Positions 8,568 through 17,049 of a stretch of 64,000 nt of DNA are shown here, piece after piece. The DNA is taken from positions 372,001-436,000 of the forward strand of contig JAICWS010000003.1 in NCBI GenBank assembly GCA_025934695.1, in the 5' to 3' direction. Source of the DNA: Alphaproteobacteria bacterium (lineage in GTDB: Bacteria; Pseudomonadota; Alphaproteobacteria; Micavibrionales; UBA2020). Both the position numbers and the translations under genes were made by a program. How positions within the stretch are numbered: the first letter of the stretch is position 1; each line of letters begins with the position of its first letter. The notes under the pieces are model-generated. The model was not told where the DNA came from. It searched no databases and saw only the letters and a program-made list of their open reading frames with translations.

Positions 8568-9191
8568 ATGCGGAACCCCGACATGAACGTCACCCTCCAC
8601 AAGGACGACCTGCCCGATGGCCTCAACCTGGGCGATACGGTCGCGATCGACACCGAAACGCTGGGGCTCAAGCCGGTGCGCGACCGGCTGTGCCTGGTGC
8701 AGCTGTCCGCGGGCGACGGCAACGTGCACCTGGTCCAATTCCGCGATACTTACGCCGCGCCGAACCTGAAAAAACTTCTGTCCGACCGCAAGGTGACCAA
8801 GCTGTTCCACTTCGCGCGCTTCGACATCGCCGCCATGTGGATGTATCTGAACGTGCTGACGGCGCCGGTTTATTGCACGAAGATCGCATCCAAGATCGCG
8901 CGCACCTTCACGGGTCACCATTCCTTGAAGAACCTGTGCAAGGACCTGCTCAACATCGATGTCGACAAGCAGCAGCAGACGACCGACTGGGGCGCGCCGG
9001 TGCTCACCCCCGAACAAATCGAATATGCGGCGACCGATGTGCTCCACCTGCACCGGCTGCGCGCGATCCTCGACGAATCGCTCGCGCGCGAAAACCGCGC
9101 CGAACTGGCCCGCGCCTGCTTCGAGTTCCTGCCCTCCCGCGCGATGCTCGACGTGGCCGGCTGGAGCGACGAGGATATTTTCGCGCATTGA
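8568..9191 (+). CDS. rnd: Ribonuclease D-like DEDDy 3'-5' exonuclease
   Basis: 207 aa, only the exonuclease domain of RNase D; the C-terminal HRDC domains of the E. coli enzyme are absent, as in the short alphaproteobacterial form. Catalytic residues are visible: D-T-E (VAIDTETLG, residues 27-35), the Asp in LFHFARFDIAAM, and Y-x-x-x-D in EYAATDVLHL. It trims 3' ends of structured RNAs. The ATG at 8568 has AAAGGATAACGAA before it. In many alphaproteobacteria this gene directly precedes kdsD-lptCAB; here a 3.8-kb accessory insert separates them. Confidence 0.88.
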   Translation: MRNPDMNVTLHKDDLPDGLNLGDTVAIDTETLGLKPVRDRLCLVQLSAGDGNVHLVQFRDTYAAPNLKKLLSDRKVTKLFHFARFDIAAMWMYLNVLTAPVYCTKIASKIARTFTGHHSLKNLCKDLLNIDVDKQQQTTDWGAPVLTPEQIEYAATDVLHLHRLRAILDESLARENRAELARACFEFLPSRAMLDVAGWSDEDIFAH

Positions 9192-9224
9192 ACCTCTCCT
9201 TCCTTTTGGGGAAGAGCGAATGTC

Positions 9225-11441
9225 CTATTTATCAGGCGATGAAACCGGGCATCCGCTGCCCATATCAGTGGCATAACTGAAGAGGAATCCGCTGTTAGTC
9301 GCGTTCCGATAATTCTTATTTCCAGCCACAAATCTCTCGAAAATTATGATATTGGCGACCATTGCGAAGGCCATTTTGTTAGAGGGATCATCTACGAGTC
9401 TCAGCGCGTCTTCGTTCTTGCCCTGAGCAATCAGGCGACGGGCCTCACACTCCTTGGGGAAGTGGCCCAATTTAGCGGGCGCACAATCCCCATATTTTAT
9501 CCCCGGTCTTTTGCTGCGAATGTCCGCCACGAGATTCCAAACCTCTTCGGTTCCCTGCTTCTTTTGTGCCGGAGTCACTCCTCCGCCGACGCCAGAACCA
9601 AGGTAAAACCCATTCCAGTATGCGAACTCCACGTCGTTGACGATTCTCTCCCAAAGCGCGTCACTTTTCGCAAAAGTCGGGTTTTTAAGGAGGTCATCTA
9701 TAAATTCCGTCCTTCGGCTGAATCGATCTGGATCGCGTTCGAGGAAACCAAAGTCCAGATGAAGGCGCGCAACTCGCTGCCAGGCACGGAAAACCGTTTC
9801 TTCAGCCGCCGTCGGATCAGAAAATTTTGATGCCGCATTAATTAAATCGGAATACTTCTTATCCCTTTCGAGCATGGGGACAAGTTCTTTGATATAGGAA
9901 TCACGTGCGGCTCCCGTAAGCTTTGGGTTTTCCAAATCCTGAAGGTATGCCCCGGACATATAGCGGCAGCTGACGCTCGCAACATCGTCCGGTTTTTTCG
10001 CGCAATCCGCTTTTGTGGGGCCGGGAGACGCAACGAAACCGTTTTGGCACATGTCGTAGTAACAGACAAATTGGTCAGGCGCCTTGATTTTGCTAAAGAT
10101 CTTCTTCGCCGCATCGTCGTGTCCGGCCTCCTTCTGCAGGTCGACGATGCGGCCGTACATAAAATCTCTCGCAAAATCGTCCGACTCCTTTGACGCGACG
10201 GACGACAGCTCCTTCTCTACGCACTCAAACAGCGTGTCTTTGCATCCCGGCATCGAAATGTTTTTGTCTTTTGAAGCTTGGTAGAGCGCAAGAAGACTGA
10301 CAAAGCGGGTTTTGTCATTCTTCATTTTCATTACCAGTTCATACGCCAGAGGCGTTGGATGGTTCTTCAGGACAACGACTTCTGCGATTGTGGTTGCATA
10401 CCATTGCGTCGGCGGCCAGGCATTCGGCGGTCCGGAAGCTGGCGGAGCACCGAAAACATCCAATTGTTTTGCAGCATCCATAAATTTGTCGCGATTAGCC
10501 GCCAAATAAAAGTCGTTATAAGAGGCCCGCAAAGCCGACGTTCTCAAGAATGGCTCCGAGATCTTCTGCGAAAGCTGATATGCAGCATCATTATTTCCGG
10601 ATTTCCTGAGAAGAAACGCCAGAAAATATGCCTTGTTGTCTTCCGGATGCTGCAGTTGCGCATCTTTTTGCTGAAGCAGGTATTTTTGATCCTCGGACGA
10701 TATTGAAACGATTGCATTGTCGCTCAGGCAATCACCAAACACCCTGACGGAGGGATTATACATCCATGCTTCCGCACCCAACATCGCGTTGGCAGGCTTC
10801 TGCTCGTTGCGGCTCGCGACGAATTCGTAGGCCTTTTTATATTCTTTGTTTGCAAGAAGGGCGGCCAAACGAAGACGAACAGCTTCAAACGACAGTTCCG
10901 TGCATTGCGGTAGTTGCGCAACTTTCTCAAGGCTGACGAGTTCGCCGGCGGCTGCAAATGCCTTAAGCGCAAACCCGCACAGCGTTTTGTTGACGAATTT
11001 TTGATCGGGTTCGTGATTGCCCCAATCGCCTTTCTCGAAACCTATCGCGTGAATTTCTTCGAAGATACTTTGATTTTGATTAACAATTGCGACTACGCCT
11101 TCATCATCTTTCCTGGCTGCGGCTTCAAGTATCATCCCCGCATATGGTTCGAGCAAATTAACTTTATCACTGCTGACCGAGACCGATGCGAGATGCGCGT
11201 TCGCCTTATCAATTCTCCCAGAGTGAATGTAATAGCGGGCAAGAGCGAGATGGAGATTCGAGACCGGGAGGGACTTTTCGTCCTGATGGTCTTTTAAATA
11301 CGCCTCGATTATGCCGATGAGAGATTCGGTATTGAGGTCGTACTTCTGTTCGGCGACTGCCCCAAAGGACATGCATAAGACCGCGCAGGCGACAAAGAAA
11401 GGGACGGCAATTTTAGAATTGAAATGCAAAAGGTCCTTCAT
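9225..11441 (-). CDS. Large exported protein of unknown function with helical repeats
   Basis: 738 aa with a clear signal peptide (residues about 1-30, cleavage near SFGAVAEQ). The mature protein is largely helical; a TPR-like segment follows the signal (NLHLALARYYIHSGRIDKAN) and further A/L-rich helix pairs occur along its length, so a solenoid scaffold in the periplasm or outside the cell is likely. Cysteines are numerous for such a protein. GC content is visibly lower than in rnd and kdsD, suggesting horizontal acquisition. It lies on the opposite strand inside the rnd-kdsD interval. No family recognised. Confidence 0.6.
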   Translation of the reverse strand: MKDLLHFNSKIAVPFFVACAVLCMSFGAVAEQKYDLNTESLIGIIEAYLKDHQDEKSLPVSNLHLALARYYIHSGRIDKANAHLASVSVSSDKVNLLEPYAGMILEAAARKDDEGVVAIVNQNQSIFEEIHAIGFEKGDWGNHEPDQKFVNKTLCGFALKAFAAAGELVSLEKVAQLPQCTELSFEAVRLRLAALLANKEYKKAYEFVASRNEQKPANAMLGAEAWMYNPSVRVFGDCLSDNAIVSISSEDQKYLLQQKDAQLQHPEDNKAYFLAFLLRKSGNNDAAYQLSQKISEPFLRTSALRASYNDFYLAANRDKFMDAAKQLDVFGAPPASGPPNAWPPTQWYATTIAEVVVLKNHPTPLAYELVMKMKNDKTRFVSLLALYQASKDKNISMPGCKDTLFECVEKELSSVASKESDDFARDFMYGRIVDLQKEAGHDDAAKKIFSKIKAPDQFVCYYDMCQNGFVASPGPTKADCAKKPDDVASVSCRYMSGAYLQDLENPKLTGAARDSYIKELVPMLERDKKYSDLINAASKFSDPTAAEETVFRAWQRVARLHLDFGFLERDPDRFSRRTEFIDDLLKNPTFAKSDALWERIVNDVEFAYWNGFYLGSGVGGGVTPAQKKQGTEEVWNLVADIRSKRPGIKYGDCAPAKLGHFPKECEARRLIAQGKNEDALRLVDDPSNKMAFAMVANIIIFERFVAGNKNYRNATNSGFLFSYATDMGSGCPVSSPDK

Positions 11442-11716
11442 TTCTGCCCCAAAATGTTAACATGCAATTCTACGTCGTTTTTGCTTAAAAATTCATAAGC
11501 CTTTTTGGCATAACATCCAGAATAACGATGTGGTCCCCAGTGCAGCGTCAACACTTGAGACGCGGCCCATGCCGGATGCCTGGGAAGATAAGGTACTTTG
11601 GTCCAGCAATAGCTCTGGCCGATCAAAGTACCCTCACCTTCCCGTCACACGCATGCTTCACACGCGCATATAAGCTGACGGGTCCCCTCCTTCTCCCAAA
11701 GGGAGAGGAGAAGGGC
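11442..11716. other. Intergenic region with palindromic repeat remnants
   Basis: 275 bp between the 738-aa protein gene and the ankyrin gene. A 62-codon open frame with a TTG start (11438-11626, minus) has no ribosome site and no recognisable product. From about 11630 there are short CCCTC/GAGGG words, ending in an imperfect hairpin of CTCCTTCTCCC/GGGAGAGGAGAAGGG (11684-11715) next to the ankyrin stop codon, related to the CCCTCTCCC repeat family seen elsewhere in the window and possibly a terminator. Confidence 0.4.
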
Positions 11717-12247
11717 CTAAAACTTCAGCTGAATCGGCTTCCTGACAATCACCGGCTTGTCCGCGCCTCTGCGCATCTGCGCGCCCGCGCCTTCGGCTTC
11801 GGCTTTGCGGCGGCGGTCGTTTTCGCGCTGCTCTTGCGCCGCGCGGCGCAATGCCTCAGCGCGGATCAGTTCGGCATTGTGGTGCTGGGAATTTTCTTCG
11901 GCATGGTCGAGGGCGGTGCGGTCGCGTTCGTCGCGGCGGTTCAGGTCGGCGCCCGCGTCGAGCAGCGGCTGCAGGTGGCCGCGCCCGCCGTAGCCGGCCG
12001 CCAACATCAGCGGCGTCTGCCCCTCGTCGTCGCGCGCATTAACGTCCGCGCCGTATTCGAGCAGCAGGTGGATGATATCGGTCTGGCCCTGCGCCGCGGC
12101 ATAATGGAGCGCGGTCACGCCGCTGCGCGGTTCGACCCATTTTACGGCATCGGGATCATTTTCGAGCGTATCGCGGATCTGGCCGATCGTGCCGTTCCAG
12201 GCGGCGATCACGAAGTCGCGGCGGGTTTCCTGCGCCGGTTTTACCAT
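11717..12247 (-). CDS. Ankyrin-repeat protein with conserved C-terminal tail (Ank A)
   Basis: 176 aa. Three to four ankyrin repeats occupy residues about 8-115, with good signatures G-x-T-A-L-H-Y-A-A (about 43-51), LLLEYGADVNARDDEGQTPL, and LLDAGADLNRRD. A highly charged helix rich in Arg, Glu and Gln follows (about 125-158), and the protein ends in V-R-K-P-I-Q-L-K-F, a match to the tail shared by six proteins in this window. No signal peptide. The start overlaps the end of the upstream ankyrin gene by 7 nt, so the two are translated from one message. Role unknown; ankyrin repeats bind proteins. Confidence 0.8.
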   Translation of the reverse strand: MVKPAQETRRDFVIAAWNGTIGQIRDTLENDPDAVKWVEPRSGVTALHYAAAQGQTDIIHLLLEYGADVNARDDEGQTPLMLAAGYGGRGHLQPLLDAGADLNRRDERDRTALDHAEENSQHHNAELIRAEALRRAAQEQRENDRRRKAEAEGAGAQMRRGADKPVIVRKPIQLKF

Positions 12248-12774
12248 GGGCGGGGCCTCACGATCAGCGGCTTTTTGACTGGCAGCCTGCGGTCAAGACC
12301 CTGGTGCGCCTGCGCGGCCTCGGCCTCGATGGCGGCCTCGCGCTTTCGTTCGGCCTCGTCGCGCTTGTGCTGCGCGTAGGCCGCGAGTTCCAGCGCGGTT
12401 TCGGTGCGCCCCAATTCATAAGCGATCTGCGCCGCCACGCGGCCCTTGTTGTCGGTCAGTTCTTCGTTGGCGCCTTTGGAGAGCAGCAGGCGCATGACCT
12501 CGCGCTCGCCGTGCATGGCCGTGAACATGAGCGGCGAAAGCCCGTCCTTGTCCTGCCAGTTCACGTCAGAACCGCGGTCGATGAGCAGGCGCACGAGGTC
12601 CATCTTCGCGCCGCCATGGGCCACGGCTTCGCGCAGGGCCGTGCCCTCGCCGACATCGGTCCAGTGGACGGCATCGGGATGCTCGCCGATGATTTCTTCG
12701 ACCTCCAAGCCCTTGCCGCTGGCAATGTGGAGCATGAAGTCGAGTTTAAGCTGGACGGGTCCGCGGGATGCCAT
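12241..12774 (-). CDS. Ankyrin-repeat protein with conserved C-terminal tail (Ank B)
   Basis: 177 aa, first gene of the Ank B-Ank A pair. Repeats at about residues 35-130 include TALREAVAHGG, LLIDRGSDVNWQDKDGLSPL and LLLSKGANEELTDNKG. A charged helix (H-K-R-D-E-A-E-R-K-R-E-A) precedes a tail of V-K-K-P-L-I-V-R-P-R-P-W. A promoter fits upstream (12813-12841). Ank A and Ank B share architecture and probably arose by duplication followed by divergence. Both are inserted in the rnd-kdsD interval on the opposite strand. Confidence 0.8.
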   Translation of the reverse strand: MASRGPVQLKLDFMLHIASGKGLEVEEIIGEHPDAVHWTDVGEGTALREAVAHGGAKMDLVRLLIDRGSDVNWQDKDGLSPLMFTAMHGEREVMRLLLSKGANEELTDNKGRVAAQIAYELGRTETALELAAYAQHKRDEAERKREAAIEAEAAQAHQGLDRRLPVKKPLIVRPRPW

Positions 12775-12812
12775 TCGTCATTTGCCTTGATTATCGGGCC
12801 TTTAGGCTTGAC

Positions 12813-12841
12813 ATAATAAACAGCTAGGCGCACCGCGTCAA
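12813..12841 (-). promoter_or_regulatory. Promoter of the Ank B-Ank A operon
   Basis: Minus strand: TTGACG (12841-12836), a 17-bp spacer and TATTAT (12818-12813), about 38 nt before the Ank B start codon. A TTGACATAAT word on the plus strand (12808-12817) overlaps the -10 region. Confidence 0.55.
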
Positions 12842-12867
12842 TAATTATGGATAATTAACCGCAGAAA

Positions 12868-12896
12868 TTGACATAACCTCATAAATTTGATAGATA
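12868..12896 (+). promoter_or_regulatory. Probable promoter of kdsD-lptCAB
   Basis: Perfect TTGACA at 12868-12873, then 17 bp and TAGATA at 12891-12896; a GATAAT two bases further is an alternative -10. It lies about 70 nt before the kdsD start, in the divergent gap with Ank B. Confidence 0.5.
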
Positions 12897-12968
12897 ATTC
12901 CGCTTGGCACAGCGCAGGAATTCGCGGCATCGTGCCGTCATCGAAGTAGAAGAAAGAGCGAAGACCTT

Positions 12969-13988
12969 ATGACGATCATCAAGTTCCAGGATTCCGTGCG
13001 CAATGCCAGTACCGACCAGGCGGAAACGCTGGCGACCGCGCGCCGCGTGCTGACGACCGAGGGCAATGCCCTGCTCGAGCTCTCCTCCTTCCTGAACCGC
13101 AGCTTCGAGCAAGCGATCGAGATGATCTTCGCCGCCGAAGGCCGCGTCATCGTGACCGGCATGGGCAAGAGCGGCCATGTGGCGCGCAAGATCGCGGCGA
13201 CCTTCGCCTCGACCGGCACCCCCGCCTTCTTCGTCCACCCGGCGGAAGCCAGCCACGGCGACATGGGCATGATCGTGCGCGGCGACGTCGTTCTCGCCCT
13301 CTCGAACTCGGGCGAGGCGAAAGAACTTCTTGACCTCATCGAATACACCCGGCGCTTCGCGATCCCGCTGATCGGGGTGACCTCGCGCCCGGACTCGACG
13401 CTCGGCACCAAGTCCGACGTGGTGCTGCTGCTGCCGCCCTGCCCCGAAGCCTGCCCGAACGGCCTCGCCCCTACCACCTCGACCACCATGACGATGGCGC
13501 TGGGCGACGCGCTGGCGATCACCCTGTTGGAGCGCAAGGGCTTCACCGCGAAGGATTTCAAGATTTTCCACCCTGGCGGCAAGCTGGGCCAGCAGCTGAT
13601 GCGCGTCTCGGAAATCATGCACACGGGCGAGAGCCTGCCGGTCGCGAGCGAAAACATCCTCGTCTCCGAGGCGGTGAAGATCATCAGCCAGAAAGGCTTC
13701 GGCTGCGTGGCGCTGACCGGCGCAGATGGCACGCTTTCCGGCATTATCACCGACGGCGACATCCGGAGGCATTTGAGCGACGGGCTGCTGAACAAGCCCG
13801 CGAAAGACATCATGAGCCGCACGCCCAAAACCGCGGCGCCCGACACGCTGGTGGCGGAAGCCATGGCGATCATGAACGACCTGAAGAATTCCTTCCGCAA
13901 GATCACGACGCTGATTGTCGTCGATGAACAAAGACGTCCCGCCGGTCTCCTGCACCTGCACGACTGCCTGCGGGCGGGATTTGCCTGA
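12969..13988 (+). CDS. kdsD: Arabinose-5-phosphate isomerase
   Basis: 339 aa, the usual KdsD/KpsF size. It converts ribulose-5-phosphate to arabinose-5-phosphate, the first step toward KDO for lipopolysaccharide. A SIS domain covers about residues 40-180 (VTGMGKSGHVARKIAATFASTG; SHGDMGM; ALSNSGEAKELL), followed by two CBS domains (about 210-265 and 275-335) typical of the long form. It begins a tight run kdsD-lptC-lptA-lptB with stop/start contacts, so precursor synthesis and LPS export are coexpressed. Confidence 0.95.
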   Translation: MTIIKFQDSVRNASTDQAETLATARRVLTTEGNALLELSSFLNRSFEQAIEMIFAAEGRVIVTGMGKSGHVARKIAATFASTGTPAFFVHPAEASHGDMGMIVRGDVVLALSNSGEAKELLDLIEYTRRFAIPLIGVTSRPDSTLGTKSDVVLLLPPCPEACPNGLAPTTSTTMTMALGDALAITLLERKGFTAKDFKIFHPGGKLGQQLMRVSEIMHTGESLPVASENILVSEAVKIISQKGFGCVALTGADGTLSGIITDGDIRRHLSDGLLNKPAKDIMSRTPKTAAPDTLVAEAMAIMNDLKNSFRKITTLIVVDEQRRPAGLLHLHDCLRAGFA

Positions 13989-14675
13989 TTGAACGCGCAG
14001 CGCCAAAGGCTTCGTCATATCCAGCCGCGGCGGCGCTATGAAGGGAGCGGCGCGGGCCATACCTGGTTCGTGCGCATCACGAAATTCGTTCTTCCGGTCG
14101 CGGCCCTTGTCATCATCGGCGTCATCGCGGCGCGCCTGAGCCAGGACCAGCAGTCCCTGCTGCCCCCGCAGACGCCGCAGCAGACGGCGGGCGCGAAGGC
14201 GGGCGAGATCGATCTCGTGAAGCCCAAATATGAGGGGCTCGACGCGCAGAACCGCCCCTACACGATTTCGGCCGACACGGCGCACCGCGTCATGGACAAG
14301 GACCATCCCACCCAGCAGATCGTCGACATGGACCATCCGGTCGGCGACATTCTGATGGACGATGGCAGCTGGCTCGCCGCCAAGGCGGCCGAGGGGCTGT
14401 TCAACAACACGACGAACAACCTGTACCTGTCGGGCGGCGTGATTTTCTTCCACGACAGCGGCTATGAGATGCACCTGAAAGACGTGCGCATCGACATCAA
14501 GACGCACCACGCGCAGACCGATTACCCGGTGCAGGGCCAAGGCCCTGCGGGCGGCATCGACGCGCAGAACCTCGAGATCACCGATGGCGGCGACCTGATC
14601 ATCTTCGGCGGCCCCGTACGCCTGACGCTGTGGAACCTGCACGGCACGGGCGGCGGGAAGGAGAAGCGCGGATGA
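13989..14675 (+). CDS. lptC: LPS export protein LptC
   Basis: 228 aa with one N-terminal membrane helix (about residues 35-55) and a periplasmic beta-jellyroll (VDLVKPKYEGLD..., then a D-G-S-W-L-A-A-K-A-A-E-G pattern). LptC is the bitopic inner-membrane member that passes LPS from LptBFG to LptA. The TTG start directly follows the kdsD TGA without any gap. A basic cytoplasmic lead of about 30 residues is longer than in E. coli but common in alphaproteobacteria. Confidence 0.88.
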   Translation: MNAQRQRLRHIQPRRRYEGSGAGHTWFVRITKFVLPVAALVIIGVIAARLSQDQQSLLPPQTPQQTAGAKAGEIDLVKPKYEGLDAQNRPYTISADTAHRVMDKDHPTQQIVDMDHPVGDILMDDGSWLAAKAAEGLFNNTTNNLYLSGGVIFFHDSGYEMHLKDVRIDIKTHHAQTDYPVQGQGPAGGIDAQNLEITDGGDLIIFGGPVRLTLWNLHGTGGGKEKRG

Positions 14676-15577
14676 AACGGGTTATCGGCCTCATTGCCCT
14701 GGTGCTGATCCTCGCCACACCGGTTCTGGCGGCAAAAACGAAACCGGCGGCAGCGCCTGCGCCCGCGCAGAAGGGCGCGCCACCGCTGCTGACCAAGTCG
14801 AAGGAGCCGATCGAAATCTCGGCCGCCAAGTCGCTGGAATGGAACCGCAAAGATCATACCTATACCGCGCATAAAAGCGCGATCGCCAAACAGGGGCCGT
14901 TCCAGATTTCCGCCGATATGCTGGTCGCCAAATACAGCGAAACGCCTGCCAAAGGTGGCAAGGCGAAACAGGGCGGCGGCATGAATATTTATGAGATGAC
15001 CGCGACCGATAACGTCGTCATCCAGGACCCGCCCTATACGGCCTACGGCGACCGCGCCGTCTATGGCGTGGCGGACATGCATGCCACGTTGACCGGACAG
15101 AATTTGAAGGTCATGACCGCGACCGAAAGCCTGACCGCGAAAGACAGCATCGAATATTTCGGCCAGGAAAACCGCATGGTCGCAACTGGCGACGCCGTGG
15201 CGGTCAAGGCGCCCGATACCTTGAAAGGCGACGTGCTGAACGCATATTTCACCAAGGATGCGGCCGGCCGCACCGCGATGACGAAAGTCACCGCGAAGGG
15301 CCATGTCACCATCATCACCGACAAGGACACGGTGTATGGCGACCGGGGTACCTATGACATCCCGACGCAAAAGGCCGTGCTGACCGGCAAGGTGAAGATC
15401 TACCAGGGCAAGAACTGGCTGGAAGGCACGCGCGCCGACGTTGACATGAATACCGGAATAAGCCAATTATTCGCGGATACCACCAAGGGCAGCGAAGGCC
15501 GCGTGACGGGAACCTTCTATCCCGCCGAACAGCCGGAGACGGGCAAAGCCGACGCTGAAAAGAAACAGAAGCCATGA
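14672..15577 (+). CDS. lptA: LPS transport periplasmic protein LptA (OstA domain)
   Basis: 301 aa from the ATG at 14672, which overlaps the lptC stop as ATGA and has GGAAGGAG upstream; an in-frame ATG at 14630 lies inside lptC and lacks a ribosome site. A signal peptide (residues 1-20, ending V-L-A-A) is followed by an Ala/Pro linker and an OstA-type beta domain (YTAHKSAIAKQGPFQISADML, later GDRGTYDIPTQKAVLTGKV). LptA forms the periplasmic bridge that carries LPS to the outer membrane. The linker and C-terminal extension make it longer than the E. coli protein. Confidence 0.9.
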   Translation: MKRVIGLIALVLILATPVLAAKTKPAAAPAPAQKGAPPLLTKSKEPIEISAAKSLEWNRKDHTYTAHKSAIAKQGPFQISADMLVAKYSETPAKGGKAKQGGGMNIYEMTATDNVVIQDPPYTAYGDRAVYGVADMHATLTGQNLKVMTATESLTAKDSIEYFGQENRMVATGDAVAVKAPDTLKGDVLNAYFTKDAAGRTAMTKVTAKGHVTIITDKDTVYGDRGTYDIPTQKAVLTGKVKIYQGKNWLEGTRADVDMNTGISQLFADTTKGSEGRVTGTFYPAEQPETGKADAEKKQKP

Positions 15578-16350
15578 CCGAGACCACACCCAAAAACAAG
15601 CCGACGGAGCCGAGACTGGTCGTCTCGAACCCCGGGCTCGTGGTCGAGCATTTGATGAAACGTTACCGCCGCCGCCCCGTGTTGCGTGACGTGTCGCTGA
15701 ACGTCAAGCGCGGCGAGGCTGTCGGCCTGCTGGGCCCCAACGGCGCGGGCAAGACGACTTGCTTTTATATCGTGACGGGCCTGATCGACGCGGACTCAGG
15801 CTCCATCAGCCTCGATGGCCGGGACATCACCAACCTGCCCATGTACCGCCGCGCGCGCCTCGGCATTTCGTACCTGCCGCAGGAATCCTCGATCTTCCGC
15901 GGCCTCAACGTGGAAGATAATATCCGTTCCGTGCTGCAAGTGGTCGAGGAAGACTACCAGCGCCGCGAACATATGCTGGAAGAGCTGCTGGCCGAATTTT
16001 CGATCACGCACCTGCGTTTCACGCCCTCCATCGCGCTGTCGGGCGGCGAGCGGCGCCGCGTCGAGATCGCCCGCGCGCTGGCCACCCATCCGCAATTCAT
16101 CCTGCTCGACGAGCCGCTGGCCGGCATCGATCCCATCGCGGTCGCCGAAATCCGCGATCTCGTGAAGCACCTGAAGGACCGCAAGATCGGCGTGCTGATC
16201 ACCGACCACAACGTGCGCGACACGCTCGACATTGTTGACCGCGCCTATATCCTCCACGGCGGCCAGGTGCTGATGGAAGGCAAACCTTCCGACATCGTCG
16301 CCCACCCCGACGTGCGCCGCGTGTACCTGGGCGAGAAGTTTAATCTTTAA
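15574..16350 (+). CDS. lptB: LPS export ABC transporter ATPase LptB
   Basis: 258 aa ABC ATPase. Walker A GPNGAGKTT at residues 54-62, signature LSGGERRR from about 155, Walker B FILLDEPLAGID near 174-185, and the switch His in ITDHNVRDTLDI, which is the LptB-type H-loop context. It energises LPS extraction with LptFG, whose genes are not here. The start overlaps the lptA stop (ATGA). A large hairpin repeat follows and probably ends the operon. Confidence 0.95.
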   Translation: MTETTPKNKPTEPRLVVSNPGLVVEHLMKRYRRRPVLRDVSLNVKRGEAVGLLGPNGAGKTTCFYIVTGLIDADSGSISLDGRDITNLPMYRRARLGISYLPQESSIFRGLNVEDNIRSVLQVVEEDYQRREHMLEELLAEFSITHLRFTPSIALSGGERRRVEIARALATHPQFILLDEPLAGIDPIAVAEIRDLVKHLKDRKIGVLITDHNVRDTLDIVDRAYILHGGQVLMEGKPSDIVAHPDVRRVYLGEKFNL

Positions 16351-16353
16351 AAT

Positions 16354-16453
16354 TTCCCCACAGATGGACACGGATTGACACGGATATCCGTACATACTTG
16401 CGCCGCAAGCGGCGCGAAAGAAATCCGTGTCAATCCGTGTCGATCTGTGGGAA
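16354..16453. repeat. Long inverted repeat of iterated CACGGATTGA words
   Basis: Near-perfect arms of about 31 bp (16354-16385 and 16423-16453), one bulge and one mismatch. Each arm itself holds two tandem copies of (G)ACACGGATTGACACGGAT. A short inner hairpin CGCC/GGCG lies in the loop. It sits directly after lptB and could act as terminator; the iterated-word design recurs in other forms at 21648 and 50672. Confidence 0.8.
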
Positions 16454-16461
16454 CCTTAATA

Positions 16462-16490
16462 TTGACATATCTCGGGAACCGCCGTTAACT
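16462..16490 (+). promoter_or_regulatory. Possible promoter of the exoribonuclease gene
   Basis: Perfect -35 TTGACA (16462-16467), 17 bp, weak -10 TTAACT (16485-16490), 8 nt before the ATG, which would make a nearly leaderless message. Confidence 0.35.
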
Positions 16491-16498
16491 GGAATATC

Positions 16499-17047
16499 AT
16501 GACCCAACCCGCCCGACTGCGATTCTTCCTCGACTCCGAATTCAACGAACATGCGCGGCCCCATACGCTCGACCCGATCAGTATTTCATTGGTGCCGGAA
16601 GATACTTCCGCGCCCGATTTTTACGGCGTGAGCAGCGAATTCGACGCCACGAAGATCACGCCCTGGCTGCAGGACAATGTGGTGAAGCATTTGCCGCTCG
16701 CGGCTGAGCGCCGCACCAACGCGCTGATCCGCGACGAGATGATCGAATACGTGAAGAGCTTCGGTCCCGCCGACAAGGTGGAGATATGGGCCTATAACGG
16801 CGCGACCGATCAGGTCGTGATGGCCAATTTCTTCGGCGGGCTGATGGGCCTGCGCAAGGCTTTCAATGACGCTGGCGTCAGGCAGGTCGAATTCCGCGAT
16901 CTCAAGGAACTGACGCGCGCGAGCGGCGTCAAGCTGCCCCCGCCCGCAAACGCACATGACTGCCATGCCGATGCGCTGTGGACGCGCGAGCTGTTCTCGG
17001 CCGCGGAAAAGAAACTGCCGAAAGACAGGCGCTTCCTGATCGAATAG
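16499..17047 (+). CDS. 3'-5' exoribonuclease, DEDDh family (Rv2179c-like)
   Basis: 182 aa, a stand-alone DEDD exonuclease. D-S-E at residues 12-14 (FFLDSEFNE) gives the first two metal ligands; WAYNGATDQVVMANFF carries the third Asp; and NAHDCHADALWT supplies His and the last Asp. Spacing and the SISLVP strand match the small Rv2179c-like exoribonucleases rather than RNase T or oligoribonuclease. Lies between lptB and rpoN, in line with them, yet is not part of the usual block, so it is probably an inserted gene. Confidence 0.75.
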   Translation: MTQPARLRFFLDSEFNEHARPHTLDPISISLVPEDTSAPDFYGVSSEFDATKITPWLQDNVVKHLPLAAERRTNALIRDEMIEYVKSFGPADKVEIWAYNGATDQVVMANFFGGLMGLRKAFNDAGVRQVEFRDLKELTRASGVKLPPPANAHDCHADALWTRELFSAAEKKLPKDRRFLIE

Positions 17048-17049
17048 AT

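Noticed and set aside
11438-11626. 62-codon frame with a TTG start overlapping the 738-aa gene start
   Set aside because: No ribosome site and a stop directly upstream; left as intergenic. Could be a gene remnant, but nothing supports it.
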